Assembly: GCF_013340305.1 (NCBI RefSeq)
Contig: NZ_BLVP01000043.1
Span: 1-64,000, forward strand
Direction of reading: 5' to 3'
DNA from: Desulfovibrio psychrotolerans
Lineage (GTDB): Bacteria; Desulfobacterota; Desulfovibrionia; Desulfovibrionales; Desulfovibrionaceae
Length of the DNA stretch: 64,000 bases
The notes under the pieces were generated by a model. It searched no databases, was not told the origin of the DNA, and saw only the letters and a list, made by a program, of their open reading frames with translations. Position numbers and translations under genes: made by a program. Every line of letters starts with the position of its first letter. Position 1 is the first letter of the stretch. Below, piece after piece: positions 21,625 through 29,868 of this stretch.

Positions 21625-24129
21625 TCAGGCCCGCAGCAGGCGCAGGCCGTTAGCCACCACCAGCAGGCTGGACCCCACATCCGCGAACACCGCCATCCAC
21701 ATCGTGCCCAGTCCCGCCAGCGTAAGGGCCAGAAATACGCTCTTTATGCCCAGTGCCAGCACAATGTTCTGCACCAGAATACTCCTCGTGGCCCGCGAAA
21801 GGCGCACAAAGGCAGGCAATTTTCTCAGGTCGTCGTCCATCAGGGCCACATCGGCAGTCTCTATGGCCGTATCCGTACCCATGGCCCCCATGGCAAAGCC
21901 TATGTCTGCCCGCGCCAGCGCGGGAGCATCGTTAATGCCGTCGCCCACCATGCCCACCAGTCCTTCCTTGCCAAGGGCTTCCACCGCCTGAAGCTTGCCT
22001 TCCGGCAGCATCTCGCCAAAGGCCCTGTCCATGCCCATTTGCGCGGCCACCGCCTCCGCAATATGGGCATTGTCGCCACTCAGCATCACAGTGTGCACGC
22101 CCAGCGTGTGCAGGTCTTCAATGGCGGCGCGGGAGGTTTCCTTCACCGTGTCCGCCACGGCAAACAACCCCAAAACCCGCTCTGCGCCCATAAGCGCCAC
22201 CACAGACCTGCCCTGCCGTTCCAATGCCTCAAAGCGCTCCGCCACCATGGGCGGCTGCGTGCCGTGCTCCTCAACCAGCCGCCTGTTGCCCAGCAGATAG
22301 ACAATTCCCTCTGCCGTGCCGCGCACGCCCCTGCCGGGCAATGCCGCAAAACCGTCCACATGCGCGGGGGCCACGCCGTCCGCCTGCGCTGCATACGCAA
22401 TGGCCTCCGAGACAGGATGGTCGGAAAGCGCCGCAAGCCCTGCGGCAATGCCGCGCGCATGGGCCGCGTCTGTTCCGTCAAGCCATTCCATGTCGGTCTG
22501 CACGGGTTTTCCGTTGGTTATGGTGCCCGTCTTGTCCAGCGCTATCCACCTCAGCTTGCGGCCTTCTTCCAGATAGACGCCGCCCTTGATGAGTATACCC
22601 TTGCGGGCCGCCGCAGCCAGCCCGCTGACAATGCTCACCGGGGTGGAGATAACCAGAGCGCACGGGCAGGCGATGACCAGCAGCACCAGCGCCTTGTAAA
22701 TCCATTCCTGCCAGCCGCCTCCGGCAAGCAGGGGCGGCACAACGGCCACCAGCAGCGCCCCGGCGAAAACCATGGGCGTATACACCTTCGCAAACCGGTC
22801 TATGAAACGCTGGGTGGGAGCTTTTACGCCCTGCGCCTGCTCCACGGCGTGGATGATGCGCGCCAGCGCGGTATCTTCCGCCCCGGCGGTCACGCGGTAT
22901 TCAAAGGCTCCTGCCTCGTTGACGGTGCCTGCGAACACCCTGTCGCCCGGAGCCTTATCCACGGGAATGCTCTCTCCGGTGATGGGAGCCTGATTAACGG
23001 TGGAATGCCCCCGCACCACCTCACCATCCAGTGCAATGCGCTCTCCGGGCCGCACACGGACCACACTGCCCACCGCTATGGCGGACGCCTCCACCTCCTG
23101 CCACGAGCCGTCTTCCCGCTGCACGGTGGCACGGTCCGGGGCCAGCCGCAGCAGCCCGGCAATGGCGTTACGGGCACGATCCAGCGAACGGGCCTCCACC
23201 TTCTCGGCAATGGTGAACAACACCATAACCATGGCAGCTTCCGGCCATTGGCCCAGCAGCATGGCGCCGGTCACGGCAATGCTCATAAGGGCGTTTATGT
23301 TCAGGTTCAGATAACGCAGGGCGACAAACCCCTTGCGGTAGGTACCCAGCCCGCACAGGGCTATGGCCAGCAGCGCAAACACCAGACCGAGCCAATGGGG
23401 CAACGCGGTCCAGTGCACCACTTCGGCTGCGGCTGCGGCGGTAACGGCAAGCCCCAACGGCCACCACGGCTTGTGGGTCTCTTCCGCTTCTGCAAGCCTG
23501 CCCTGTGCATCGGGCAGTTCCGGCTGGAAGCCCAGCGAGCGTATGGCTTCTGCAATATCGTCCAGAGCGGCGGGTTCGTGCACCACGGTAAGCACCCGCT
23601 GCACCAGGTTGAACTCCAGACGCTTCACACCCGGCATGCCTTCCAGCTTGGAACGGATGAGCCCCTCTTCCACCGGGCAGTCCATCTGCATGATGCGTAT
23701 GGGCGTGCGCACACCGTCCGCCACAGCACGCGGAGCGGAAAGGCGGGTAAACTCCACGGGCGGGGCATCGCAGCATGAACAGCCGCATGCGTCTGCTGTG
23801 AGGGCATTGCCTTGCGGTGCGCCCGTCCCGGTTGCAGAAGGCGACCCAAGCCGCGCAAATGCGGCAGCCGCCATACTCCCTGCACTGCCCGAAGAAGGAA
23901 CAGTCCCGTGGGCATGGTCATGCTCGCAGCAATTTGCACCCGCTCCCGGCAATGCAGGAGATGCAGACACTCCCGGTGCACCGGGTGCAGCAGCAGTTCC
24001 GGGGGCGTGATCATGGCCGCAACAGGGAGAGGTGCCGTGCCCTGCCGCATGTTCGGAATGACACCCGGCACCGTGACCGGAATTTCCTGTACCACCCATA
24101 TGCTGCTTGGAATCGCAACTGCCGCTCAT
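21625..24129 (-). CDS. zntA: Zn/Cd/Pb-type P1B ATPase
   Basis: 834 residues. An unusual N-terminus of about 130 residues is rich in His and Cys (HDHAPG, CCEHDHAHG, CGCSCCD), followed by an HMA domain with MDCPVEEGLIRSKLEGM, the form seen in Zn/Cd exporters. The core has TGES, the CPC motif at about 488 in IACPCALVIS, the phosphorylated Asp in DKTGTIT at about 530, SDHP and GDGINDAPALA. The last membrane helix region ends with DVGSSLLVVANGLRLLR. It exports divalent soft metals. A palindromic ArsR/SmtB-type site lies upstream. CadA would be an equally good name. Confidence 0.93.
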   Translation of the reverse strand: MSGSCDSKQHMGGTGNSGHGAGCHSEHAAGHGTSPCCGHDHAPGTAAAPGAPGVSASPALPGAGANCCEHDHAHGTVPSSGSAGSMAAAAFARLGSPSATGTGAPQGNALTADACGCSCCDAPPVEFTRLSAPRAVADGVRTPIRIMQMDCPVEEGLIRSKLEGMPGVKRLEFNLVQRVLTVVHEPAALDDIAEAIRSLGFQPELPDAQGRLAEAEETHKPWWPLGLAVTAAAAAEVVHWTALPHWLGLVFALLAIALCGLGTYRKGFVALRYLNLNINALMSIAVTGAMLLGQWPEAAMVMVLFTIAEKVEARSLDRARNAIAGLLRLAPDRATVQREDGSWQEVEASAIAVGSVVRVRPGERIALDGEVVRGHSTVNQAPITGESIPVDKAPGDRVFAGTVNEAGAFEYRVTAGAEDTALARIIHAVEQAQGVKAPTQRFIDRFAKVYTPMVFAGALLVAVVPPLLAGGGWQEWIYKALVLLVIACPCALVISTPVSIVSGLAAAARKGILIKGGVYLEEGRKLRWIALDKTGTITNGKPVQTDMEWLDGTDAAHARGIAAGLAALSDHPVSEAIAYAAQADGVAPAHVDGFAALPGRGVRGTAEGIVYLLGNRRLVEEHGTQPPMVAERFEALERQGRSVVALMGAERVLGLFAVADTVKETSRAAIEDLHTLGVHTVMLSGDNAHIAEAVAAQMGMDRAFGEMLPEGKLQAVEALGKEGLVGMVGDGINDAPALARADIGFAMGAMGTDTAIETADVALMDDDLRKLPAFVRLSRATRSILVQNIVLALGIKSVFLALTLAGLGTMWMAVFADVGSSLLVVANGLRLLRA

Positions 24130-24295
24130 AGTCTCGTTCCCTGAATAATTCTTCTATTCGACCTTGCCGCAACGTGTCCGTCAGCACGCCCGCTCACAAA
24201 CTGCCGGGGCATGCACGGACTGCCGGACCCGAAAATGTACCCCCATTTCCGCCGTAACAGCACGGCGCGCGGGTACTCGCGCCCAGCTCCCTGCG

Positions 24296-24322
24296 AACAC
24301 ATGAACACTCGTTCATATGTTT
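24296..24322. promoter_or_regulatory. ArsR/SmtB-type operator
   Basis: AACAcATGAAC, a four-base spacer and GTTCATaTGTT form a near-perfect 11-bp inverted repeat. The ATGAAC/GTTCAT core is the form bound by SmtB/CadC-type metal sensors. It lies about 170 bp upstream of the zinc ATPase start and about 190 bp upstream of the divergent TPR gene. The rest of the 378-bp intergenic region shows nothing else clear, and no ArsR gene is present in the window. Confidence 0.65.
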
Positions 24323-24507
24323 GATAGGACGTTTCCCTTTCCCGGTCAAGTACCCCCGTGCAACCGCGAGGGGAAACTGCTCAACGGCACACGCATTATC
24401 CACGGATTTTGACGTTGATAACGGCTCCGGTCTCGTGGTATTTTTTGTTCACTATTCATTGACACGCTGTCAGATGGCTGTATAGCAGGTGGTGAGGAGG
24501 CCGGACC

Positions 24508-25080
24508 ATGCCACCAATAGCGAAGACAAAAGAAGCTGACTTAATCAGCACCCTTTCCGAAAGAGCCAACGACCCAAGGCCCATTGATGAGCTGGAAGCC
24601 CTTAGATTTATTCATGAAGCTGAGCTTCTTAAAAAAGCCGACCAACGGGCCGGATACGAAGCCCTAGGCATTATCGCCTGTCTCATGGGTAATCTGGAAA
24701 AAATGCATAAGTATCACCAAAAAGCCATACGCCTCTCCGCCCACAGCCCCCTTGCCCACAGGAACTATGCGTGTTCCCTTTTACATAGCGGTGATGCTGC
24801 GCTCTCTCTGACTGAAGCACTGAAAGGGCACCAGAAAGATCCTTTGGACATCTCGTGTATTGATGCCGCAATAGCTGCTGCCTACTACCTTGGTGCTATT
24901 GAGCAGGCATTGGCGCTCAACAGCACCTACCGAGCTCTTGTCGGTGAAGACCACGAGGTAACTCTCTGGCTGGAGGAGGACGAGGAAGACGCCGCCGCCG
25001 CACAGGAAAATCTGAGCAGAAGCACTCCTGAAGATTTCGTCTCTTGGGATGACGCGATGAAGGAACTGGAGTGTAGATAG
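24508..25080 (+). CDS. TPR-like protein coupled to a RelE toxin, candidate antitoxin
   Basis: 190 residues, ATG at 24508 behind GTGAGGAGG. The body is helical with TPR-like spacing: ADQRAGYEALGIIACLMGN, EKMHKYHQKAIRLSAHSPLA, HRNYACSLLHSGDAALSL, IAAAYYLGAIEQALALN. An acidic stretch (LWLEEDEEDAAAA) precedes a C-terminal tail EDFVSWDDAMKEL that resembles the toxin-wrapping tail of short antitoxins. The RelE gene begins four bases after its stop, so the two are co-transcribed and coupled. I infer that this protein neutralises RelE, with the TPR part replacing the usual DNA-binding domain. No conventional antitoxin gene is present. Confidence 0.7.
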   Translation: MPPIAKTKEADLISTLSERANDPRPIDELEALRFIHEAELLKKADQRAGYEALGIIACLMGNLEKMHKYHQKAIRLSAHSPLAHRNYACSLLHSGDAALSLTEALKGHQKDPLDISCIDAAIAAAYYLGAIEQALALNSTYRALVGEDHEVTLWLEEDEEDAAAAQENLSRSTPEDFVSWDDAMKELECR

Positions 25081-25083
25081 GAC

Positions 25084-25356
25084 ATGACTTACGAGGTGCA
25101 TCTCCATAAAAGCGCTCTTAAAACACTCAAAAAAATGGACGGCACCCTACGAAGGTGTATTCTGAATAAGATTGAGCACCTCAAACGCGACCCGCGCCCT
25201 TACGACTGCAAAAAGCTTTCTGGATCTGATATGTATAGAGTTCGTTCCGGAAACTTCAGAATACTGTATACTATTGAAGACAAAAAACTCATCGTTCTGA
25301 TTGTCGCCATCCGTGACCGAAAGGAAGCCTACAAAACGCGACAATCTGTTGCCTGA
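25084..25356 (+). CDS. RelE/ParE-superfamily toxin
   Basis: 90 residues, the full family length. The RelE pattern is clear: VHLHKSALKTLKKMD, IEHLKRDPRPYDCKKLSG, MYRVRSGNFRILYTIEDKK and a final VAIRDRKEAY, supplying the basic residues used for mRNA cleavage on the ribosome in RelE proteins. It starts four bases after the TPR gene. The last motif reads IRDRKEAY where many RelE proteins have IGHRKEVY, so the general acid/base arrangement may differ. Confidence 0.9.
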   Translation: MTYEVHLHKSALKTLKKMDGTLRRCILNKIEHLKRDPRPYDCKKLSGSDMYRVRSGNFRILYTIEDKKLIVLIVAIRDRKEAYKTRQSVA

Positions 25357-25414
25357 CACAAAACCCTGCCTCGGCGATGGACTGCAAATATTCCAACAAG
25401 ATACCCCTCCCCCG

Positions 25415-26662
25415 CTACGTCCCCATATGCCGATACATGGAAAAATCTTCCGGCCCTGCGCCATGCAGAGCACCCTGTGCGCAAACCGCATCCATGGCGG
25501 CGCACACCGGGGGAGGGAACAGCCCCGTAAAGGCGGGAAAGGTCACCCCTTCCGCCGCCTGCCCTTCAGGCAACGGGGTATCCAGCTCATTCAGGTCGTC
25601 CGTAAGTACACCCAGCAGCGCTGAACAATCCCGCAGATAGCCACGAAGAAAGGCTGCCATCACCTGCTGCGCGCCCTCATAGCGGGCAGCAAAGCGCATC
25701 AGCCCGTACACGGCGTACAGCATGTCATGATACACCAGCCCGGGAGCCTGCACCATCCGGGCACAGGGGCGTGTGCCCACGCTGTAGAGAAATACCTGTG
25801 CGATTTCGCCGAAAGGGACACCCGCCTCAATCTGTTCCAGAAAGGTATTGGCCTGCCACACCATCCCGCGCCGCACGGCAGTGGTGCGCGAAAGCCTGCG
25901 CATCTGCCATGCCCGCGAGGCATCGGTAATGCGCAGTCGGTACCCTGCTGCCGTAAGCCGTTCGCACAGGAACCTGTCCTGCCCCAGACGTTCGCCATAC
26001 CCGGCAAACCCGCCCACGGCATCAAACACCGCCTTGCGCATCAGAAACGCCGGCCCGGGAATCATGGGCACATCACCACGGACAGGGGCAAAACTGTAGG
26101 TCAGCCGCATATACTCGTTCGTCAGTGTGCCGGTGCTGCCGTCGCCGGAACGGTAGTCCACGGGCGTGGAAACCATGCCCGTATCCTCCTGTGCGGCAAG
26201 GGGCAGGCAATATTCCAGCCAGTCGGCTTCCAGCCGTGTATCGGAATCCATGGAAAGCACGAACCGGGAAGCGGCGGCGGAGATACCGGACTGCTTGGCC
26301 CCGGTGGGGCCGCAGTTCTGCCCGAGAGAGATCACCCGCAGGGGAACGGCCTTATCCGCTGCCCGGACGTGGCCCGCCTCCTGAGCCGACTCCGGCGCAT
26401 CTGCCTTCTCCTGTGTATCTGCCTTCTCGGGCGCATCCGGCTGCCCCCCCTTTCTGCTCAGAAAGGACAAGCGGATGTCGGCTGCAGCCTCTGCCTGCGG
26501 GAAAGGCGTTTCCGATCCGTCGTCCACCACAATCAGTTCACGCGGCACAACTGACCAGCCCCCCACGCTGCGCAGGAGTTCCCGCACCAACCCGTGGTCG
26601 TTGTAGGAATAGGTCACCACGGAAAGGTGGACCCTGCGCGCCGTCCGTGCCCCCGTCAACAT
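25415..26662 (-). CDS. family 2 glycosyltransferase
   Basis: 415 residues from ATG 26662 (MLTGARTARRV), which overlaps the csaA stop. The GT-A fold shows SVVTYSYNDHGLVRELL, ELIVVDDGSETP, NCGPTGAKQSGISAA, the metal-binding MDSDTRLEADWLEY and GFAGYGERLGQDRFLCERL. It has no membrane segments, so it is a soluble or peripheral enzyme. Acceptor unknown. Residues of about 75-105 are a low-complexity insert (EKADTQEKADAPESAQ) encoded by 18-bp repeats. Confidence 0.85.
   Translation of the reverse strand: MLTGARTARRVHLSVVTYSYNDHGLVRELLRSVGGWSVVPRELIVVDDGSETPFPQAEAAADIRLSFLSRKGGQPDAPEKADTQEKADAPESAQEAGHVRAADKAVPLRVISLGQNCGPTGAKQSGISAAASRFVLSMDSDTRLEADWLEYCLPLAAQEDTGMVSTPVDYRSGDGSTGTLTNEYMRLTYSFAPVRGDVPMIPGPAFLMRKAVFDAVGGFAGYGERLGQDRFLCERLTAAGYRLRITDASRAWQMRRLSRTTAVRRGMVWQANTFLEQIEAGVPFGEIAQVFLYSVGTRPCARMVQAPGLVYHDMLYAVYGLMRFAARYEGAQQVMAAFLRGYLRDCSALLGVLTDDLNELDTPLPEGQAAEGVTFPAFTGLFPPPVCAAMDAVCAQGALHGAGPEDFSMYRHMGT
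26394..26447 (-). repeat. three 18-bp repeats in the glycosyltransferase gene
   Basis: Units ggcgcatctgccttctcc, tgtgtatctgccttctcg and ggcgcatccggctgcccc. They encode the acidic linker between the first two strands of the GT-A domain; the period is twice nine. Confidence 0.8.
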
Positions 26663-27024
26663 AGCTTGGCCCCCAGCGGAGCGGGCTTGTCCGGCACGGC
26701 AAGAAGAATCCTGCCCTGTTCGTCCGCAAACCCGGTAATAAGGCATTCAGACATAAAGGGACCTATCTGCTTGCGGGGAAAATTCACCACCGCAATGACC
26801 TGCTTGCCCACCAGTTCTTCCGGCGTATACAGGCTGGCAATCTGGGCGCTGCTCTTGCGCTCTCCGATTTCCGGGCCGAAGTCCACCCACAGCTTGTGGG
26901 CAGGCTTGCGTGCCTCTGCAAACACCTCTGCCCGCAGCACCACGCCCACGCGCAGTTCCACCTTCTCAAACTCCGCCCAGGTTATCTCCTCACCCACCGT
27001 TGTATTTCCGGCATCATCCGCCAT
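26656..27024 (-). CDS. csaA: CsaA-type tRNA-binding-domain protein
   Basis: 122 residues, almost entirely one OB-fold tRNA-binding domain: EFEKVELRVGVVLRAEVF, HKLWVDFGPEIGERKSSAQI, LVGKQVIAVVNFPRKQIGPF and SECLITGF. CsaA proteins are described as export-related chaperones and are homologous to the C-terminal domain of methionyl-tRNA synthetase. The glycosyltransferase start lies inside its last codons, so the two are coupled. Confidence 0.92.
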   Translation of the reverse strand: MADDAGNTTVGEEITWAEFEKVELRVGVVLRAEVFAEARKPAHKLWVDFGPEIGERKSSAQIASLYTPEELVGKQVIAVVNFPRKQIGPFMSECLITGFADEQGRILLAVPDKPAPLGAKLC

Positions 27025-27508
27025 GGCATCCTCCCTTGCTTACTCGTTTGGTCCTTATGGCCGTTTTGACCTGTCGGTCCCGTCGAGTGGTTGGCAAAAC
27101 ATTTCTTCCCTGCAGACTGCTTTTGTATGGCAAGGCTCTCTCCGCCGCAACAGCAAGACAAATACGTATACATGCGGCCGCAACGGATGCAATGCGACCC
27201 TGTATAACTGTAACACCGCATACGCGATATGCTTCAGGCTCCTGAAGACTTGGCGGCACGTTTTCACAGCACCTGTTCAGCGTGCGGACGCAGCATACCA
27301 TACGCCGGACACCGTTGCCGGACACTGTGAAACGCACAATCACGCGGGCAATCCGCTACGCTGCGCGAGGCCGATGCGTGAAAATCATTCGTACCCGCTT
27401 TCGATTTAGGATACAGTCCTACAAGGCTTCCCCTTTGCCGCAGGCATTATTTCCTTACGGCGCGGGGGCACCTCTTCTCCTCACACATGTCCGGACACGG
27501 GGGCACCG
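27025..27508. other. 484-bp intergenic region, nothing clear
   Basis: Divergent starts of csaA and the adenylate cyclase flank it, so promoters for both are expected. I see no convincing promoter pair, tRNA, repeat or small gene with a ribosome site. Confidence 0.6.
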
Positions 27509-29836
27509 ATGAGCGCACACTATAAAGCCATACACTATACGCCTCCGCCCGGTTACAAAAAGCCTTCACTCTACCTCACCATTCTCACCATTTTCATGGC
27601 TGTAGCCATGTTCATAGCCGCCTCGGTCACTTGGTACAACTACCTCAAGGGCAAGCAGGCGGCAAAACTGGCGGCGGATGCGCAACTGCTCTCCATGAGC
27701 GACAAGGTGCTGCTGGAAACCCGCCGCGTGTTCGAACCCGCCATAATCCTCACCGCCGTGCTGAACGGCATGGACGATTCCTCCGCAAAGCCGGAATTGC
27801 ACGCCCACCCTGTGGCTCCCATGCTGCTGGACGCTCTGGAGCATTACCACCAACTGCTCTCGCTCTATCTCGGATTTGATGACGGCGACTTCTATCAGGT
27901 TGTTTCCTTTCACGGAGAAAACCGGCACGTGCGCAGAATCCTGCGTGCCCCGGCAGACGCTGTGTTCGGCCTGCGCACGGTGTTCATGCATCATGACTGG
28001 CGCAACACTCCTCTTGCCACCGTACATCCGCCCCGCAGGGTGGAACTGTGGGTCTGGCTGAACAGCGAACGCAAGATAGTGGGGTCACGTGCCGATCCCG
28101 TTTCGGAGTATGATCCCCGCGTGCGACCCTGGTTTCGGCTGGCTGGCGAAAGCGGCGGGATAGTGATGACCGATTATTACATCTTCGCCAGCAGCGGCGC
28201 GCTGGGCTTCACCGTTGCGCAGCGGTTTGACGGGCCTGTGGCAGGTGCCATAGGGGTGGACATGACGGGCATATCCCTTTCTCACTTCCTGCGGGAACAG
28301 AACCGGGGCACAGGCGGGCTGGTGTTCATGTTCACAGATACGGGCAAGCTTACCGCCTACCCGGACCCGGAGCGCGTGGCACGCCGCGTGACCGTAAACG
28401 GTACGCTGACCGTGGAACCCGTGTTTCTGGATGCCTTCGACGACCCTGTAGCCGAAACGGTGTTCAGGCTGTACCGGCAGTCGCCGGGGTCCGAACTCCG
28501 GGAGTTCATCCACGACGGCGAACCGTGGCTGGCCCGCATCACCCCTGTTCCCGGCGTATACGGACGGGCCGAGATGGTGGCCGTGGCAACCCCGCTGAGC
28601 GTGTTCACGGCTTCGCTGGACCGCACCCGCAACGAAAGCCTTCTCTTTGCCTTCGCCATTACGCTGTGCATGATTCCGGTCATTGTTTTTGCTTCACGGC
28701 GCATCTCAGGCCCTCTTTCGCAACTGGCCAGAGAGGCGGAGCGCATCCGGGCCTTCCGGCTTGAGGAAGATCACGCCGTGGTGCAGTCGCGCATCAAGGA
28801 AGTGGCGGAACTTGCCATCGCCTTCGCTTCCATGAAGCAGGTGCTCGGCACCTTTGCCACCTACCTGCCCAAGGCGCTGGTCCGGCAGTTCGTCATTTCG
28901 GACATCGTGCCCCATCTGGGCGGCGAACGCAGGGAACTGAGCCTGCTCTTTACGGACGTGGCCAACTTCACGGCTCTTTCTGAGCAACTGGATGCAGAAA
29001 CCCTTATGCTGCGCGCCTCGGAATATTTTCAGGAACTCAGCCTCCCTGTGCTGGAAGCTTCCGGCACCATAGACAAGTTCATCGGTGATGCCATGATGGC
29101 GTTCTGGAACGCCCCGATGCCACAGCCGGATCATCATCTGCGGGCCTGCGCCGCCGCCATGCGCTGTCGCAACGCCGTGAACACCCTGAACACCCGCTGG
29201 AAACGCGAAGGCAAGCAGCCCATGCTCACCCGCATAGGTCTGCATGCGGGTGAATGCATTGTAGGCAATGTGGGCACCACTGACCGCATGAACTATACCG
29301 TTATGGGTGCCCACGTGAACCTTGCGGCACGTCTGGAGGGCCTGAACAAATTCTACGAGACAGCCATTCTTGCCAGCGGCGACATGTATGATAAAGCGAA
29401 CGAAGCCTTCCTGTTCCGCTCCGTTGATCTGGTGCGACCCAAGGGCACTGCGGGCATAACCCGGTTGTACGAACTGGTCAGCCAGCTTCCCGGATACACG
29501 GAATGCTATGCCGACCCAGCCATTCTGGCCGGCCCTGACTGGACAGATACGGGTGGCATTCCTCATACGAGTGATACGGCTGGCGCATCCTCATCGTCAG
29601 ACAGTTGCGGCCCTGCGCCTGAAACCGCGCTTCTGCACTGGCACGCACGGTGGGAAGAAGCCATTTCCCGCTATCGCGGGCGGGATTTTGCGCAGGCACT
29701 GCTCATCTTTGACACCCTGCTTGCAGAGAACCCGCAGGATGCCCTTGCACGCATGTACATTCAGCGCTGTACACACCTGCTGGAGAATCCGCCCGACGAA
29801 AACTGGTCTGCCGTTGTGACCTTTTCGGAAAAATGA
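27509..29836 (+). CDS. membrane adenylate cyclase with Cache-like sensor
   Basis: 775 residues. A membrane helix at about 22-44 and another at about 375-397 flank a periplasmic sensor of about 330 residues with a dCache-like middle (DPRVRPWFRLAGESGG, TDYYIFASSGALGFTVAQRF, GAIGVDMTG). A HAMP-type linker (RRISGPLSQLAREAERI) leads to a class III cyclase: LLFTDVANFTALSEQ (first metal Asp about 482), DKFIGDAMMAFWNAP (second about 527), HAGECIVGNVGT and MGAHVNLAARLEGLN. A C-terminal helical segment follows. It should make cAMP in response to a periplasmic signal. The next gene encodes a solute-binding protein. Confidence 0.92.
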   Translation: MSAHYKAIHYTPPPGYKKPSLYLTILTIFMAVAMFIAASVTWYNYLKGKQAAKLAADAQLLSMSDKVLLETRRVFEPAIILTAVLNGMDDSSAKPELHAHPVAPMLLDALEHYHQLLSLYLGFDDGDFYQVVSFHGENRHVRRILRAPADAVFGLRTVFMHHDWRNTPLATVHPPRRVELWVWLNSERKIVGSRADPVSEYDPRVRPWFRLAGESGGIVMTDYYIFASSGALGFTVAQRFDGPVAGAIGVDMTGISLSHFLREQNRGTGGLVFMFTDTGKLTAYPDPERVARRVTVNGTLTVEPVFLDAFDDPVAETVFRLYRQSPGSELREFIHDGEPWLARITPVPGVYGRAEMVAVATPLSVFTASLDRTRNESLLFAFAITLCMIPVIVFASRRISGPLSQLAREAERIRAFRLEEDHAVVQSRIKEVAELAIAFASMKQVLGTFATYLPKALVRQFVISDIVPHLGGERRELSLLFTDVANFTALSEQLDAETLMLRASEYFQELSLPVLEASGTIDKFIGDAMMAFWNAPMPQPDHHLRACAAAMRCRNAVNTLNTRWKREGKQPMLTRIGLHAGECIVGNVGTTDRMNYTVMGAHVNLAARLEGLNKFYETAILASGDMYDKANEAFLFRSVDLVRPKGTAGITRLYELVSQLPGYTECYADPAILAGPDWTDTGGIPHTSDTAGASSSSDSCGPAPETALLHWHARWEEAISRYRGRDFAQALLIFDTLLAENPQDALARMYIQRCTHLLENPPDENWSAVVTFSEK

Positions 29837-29868
29837 ACCGGACCGCTGAGACCGGAAGGAGCACCGTC

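Noticed and set aside
21580-23778. 732-codon frame opposite the Zn/Cd ATPase
   Set aside because: Antisense shadow of a GC-rich gene; His/Gln-rich nonsense composition.
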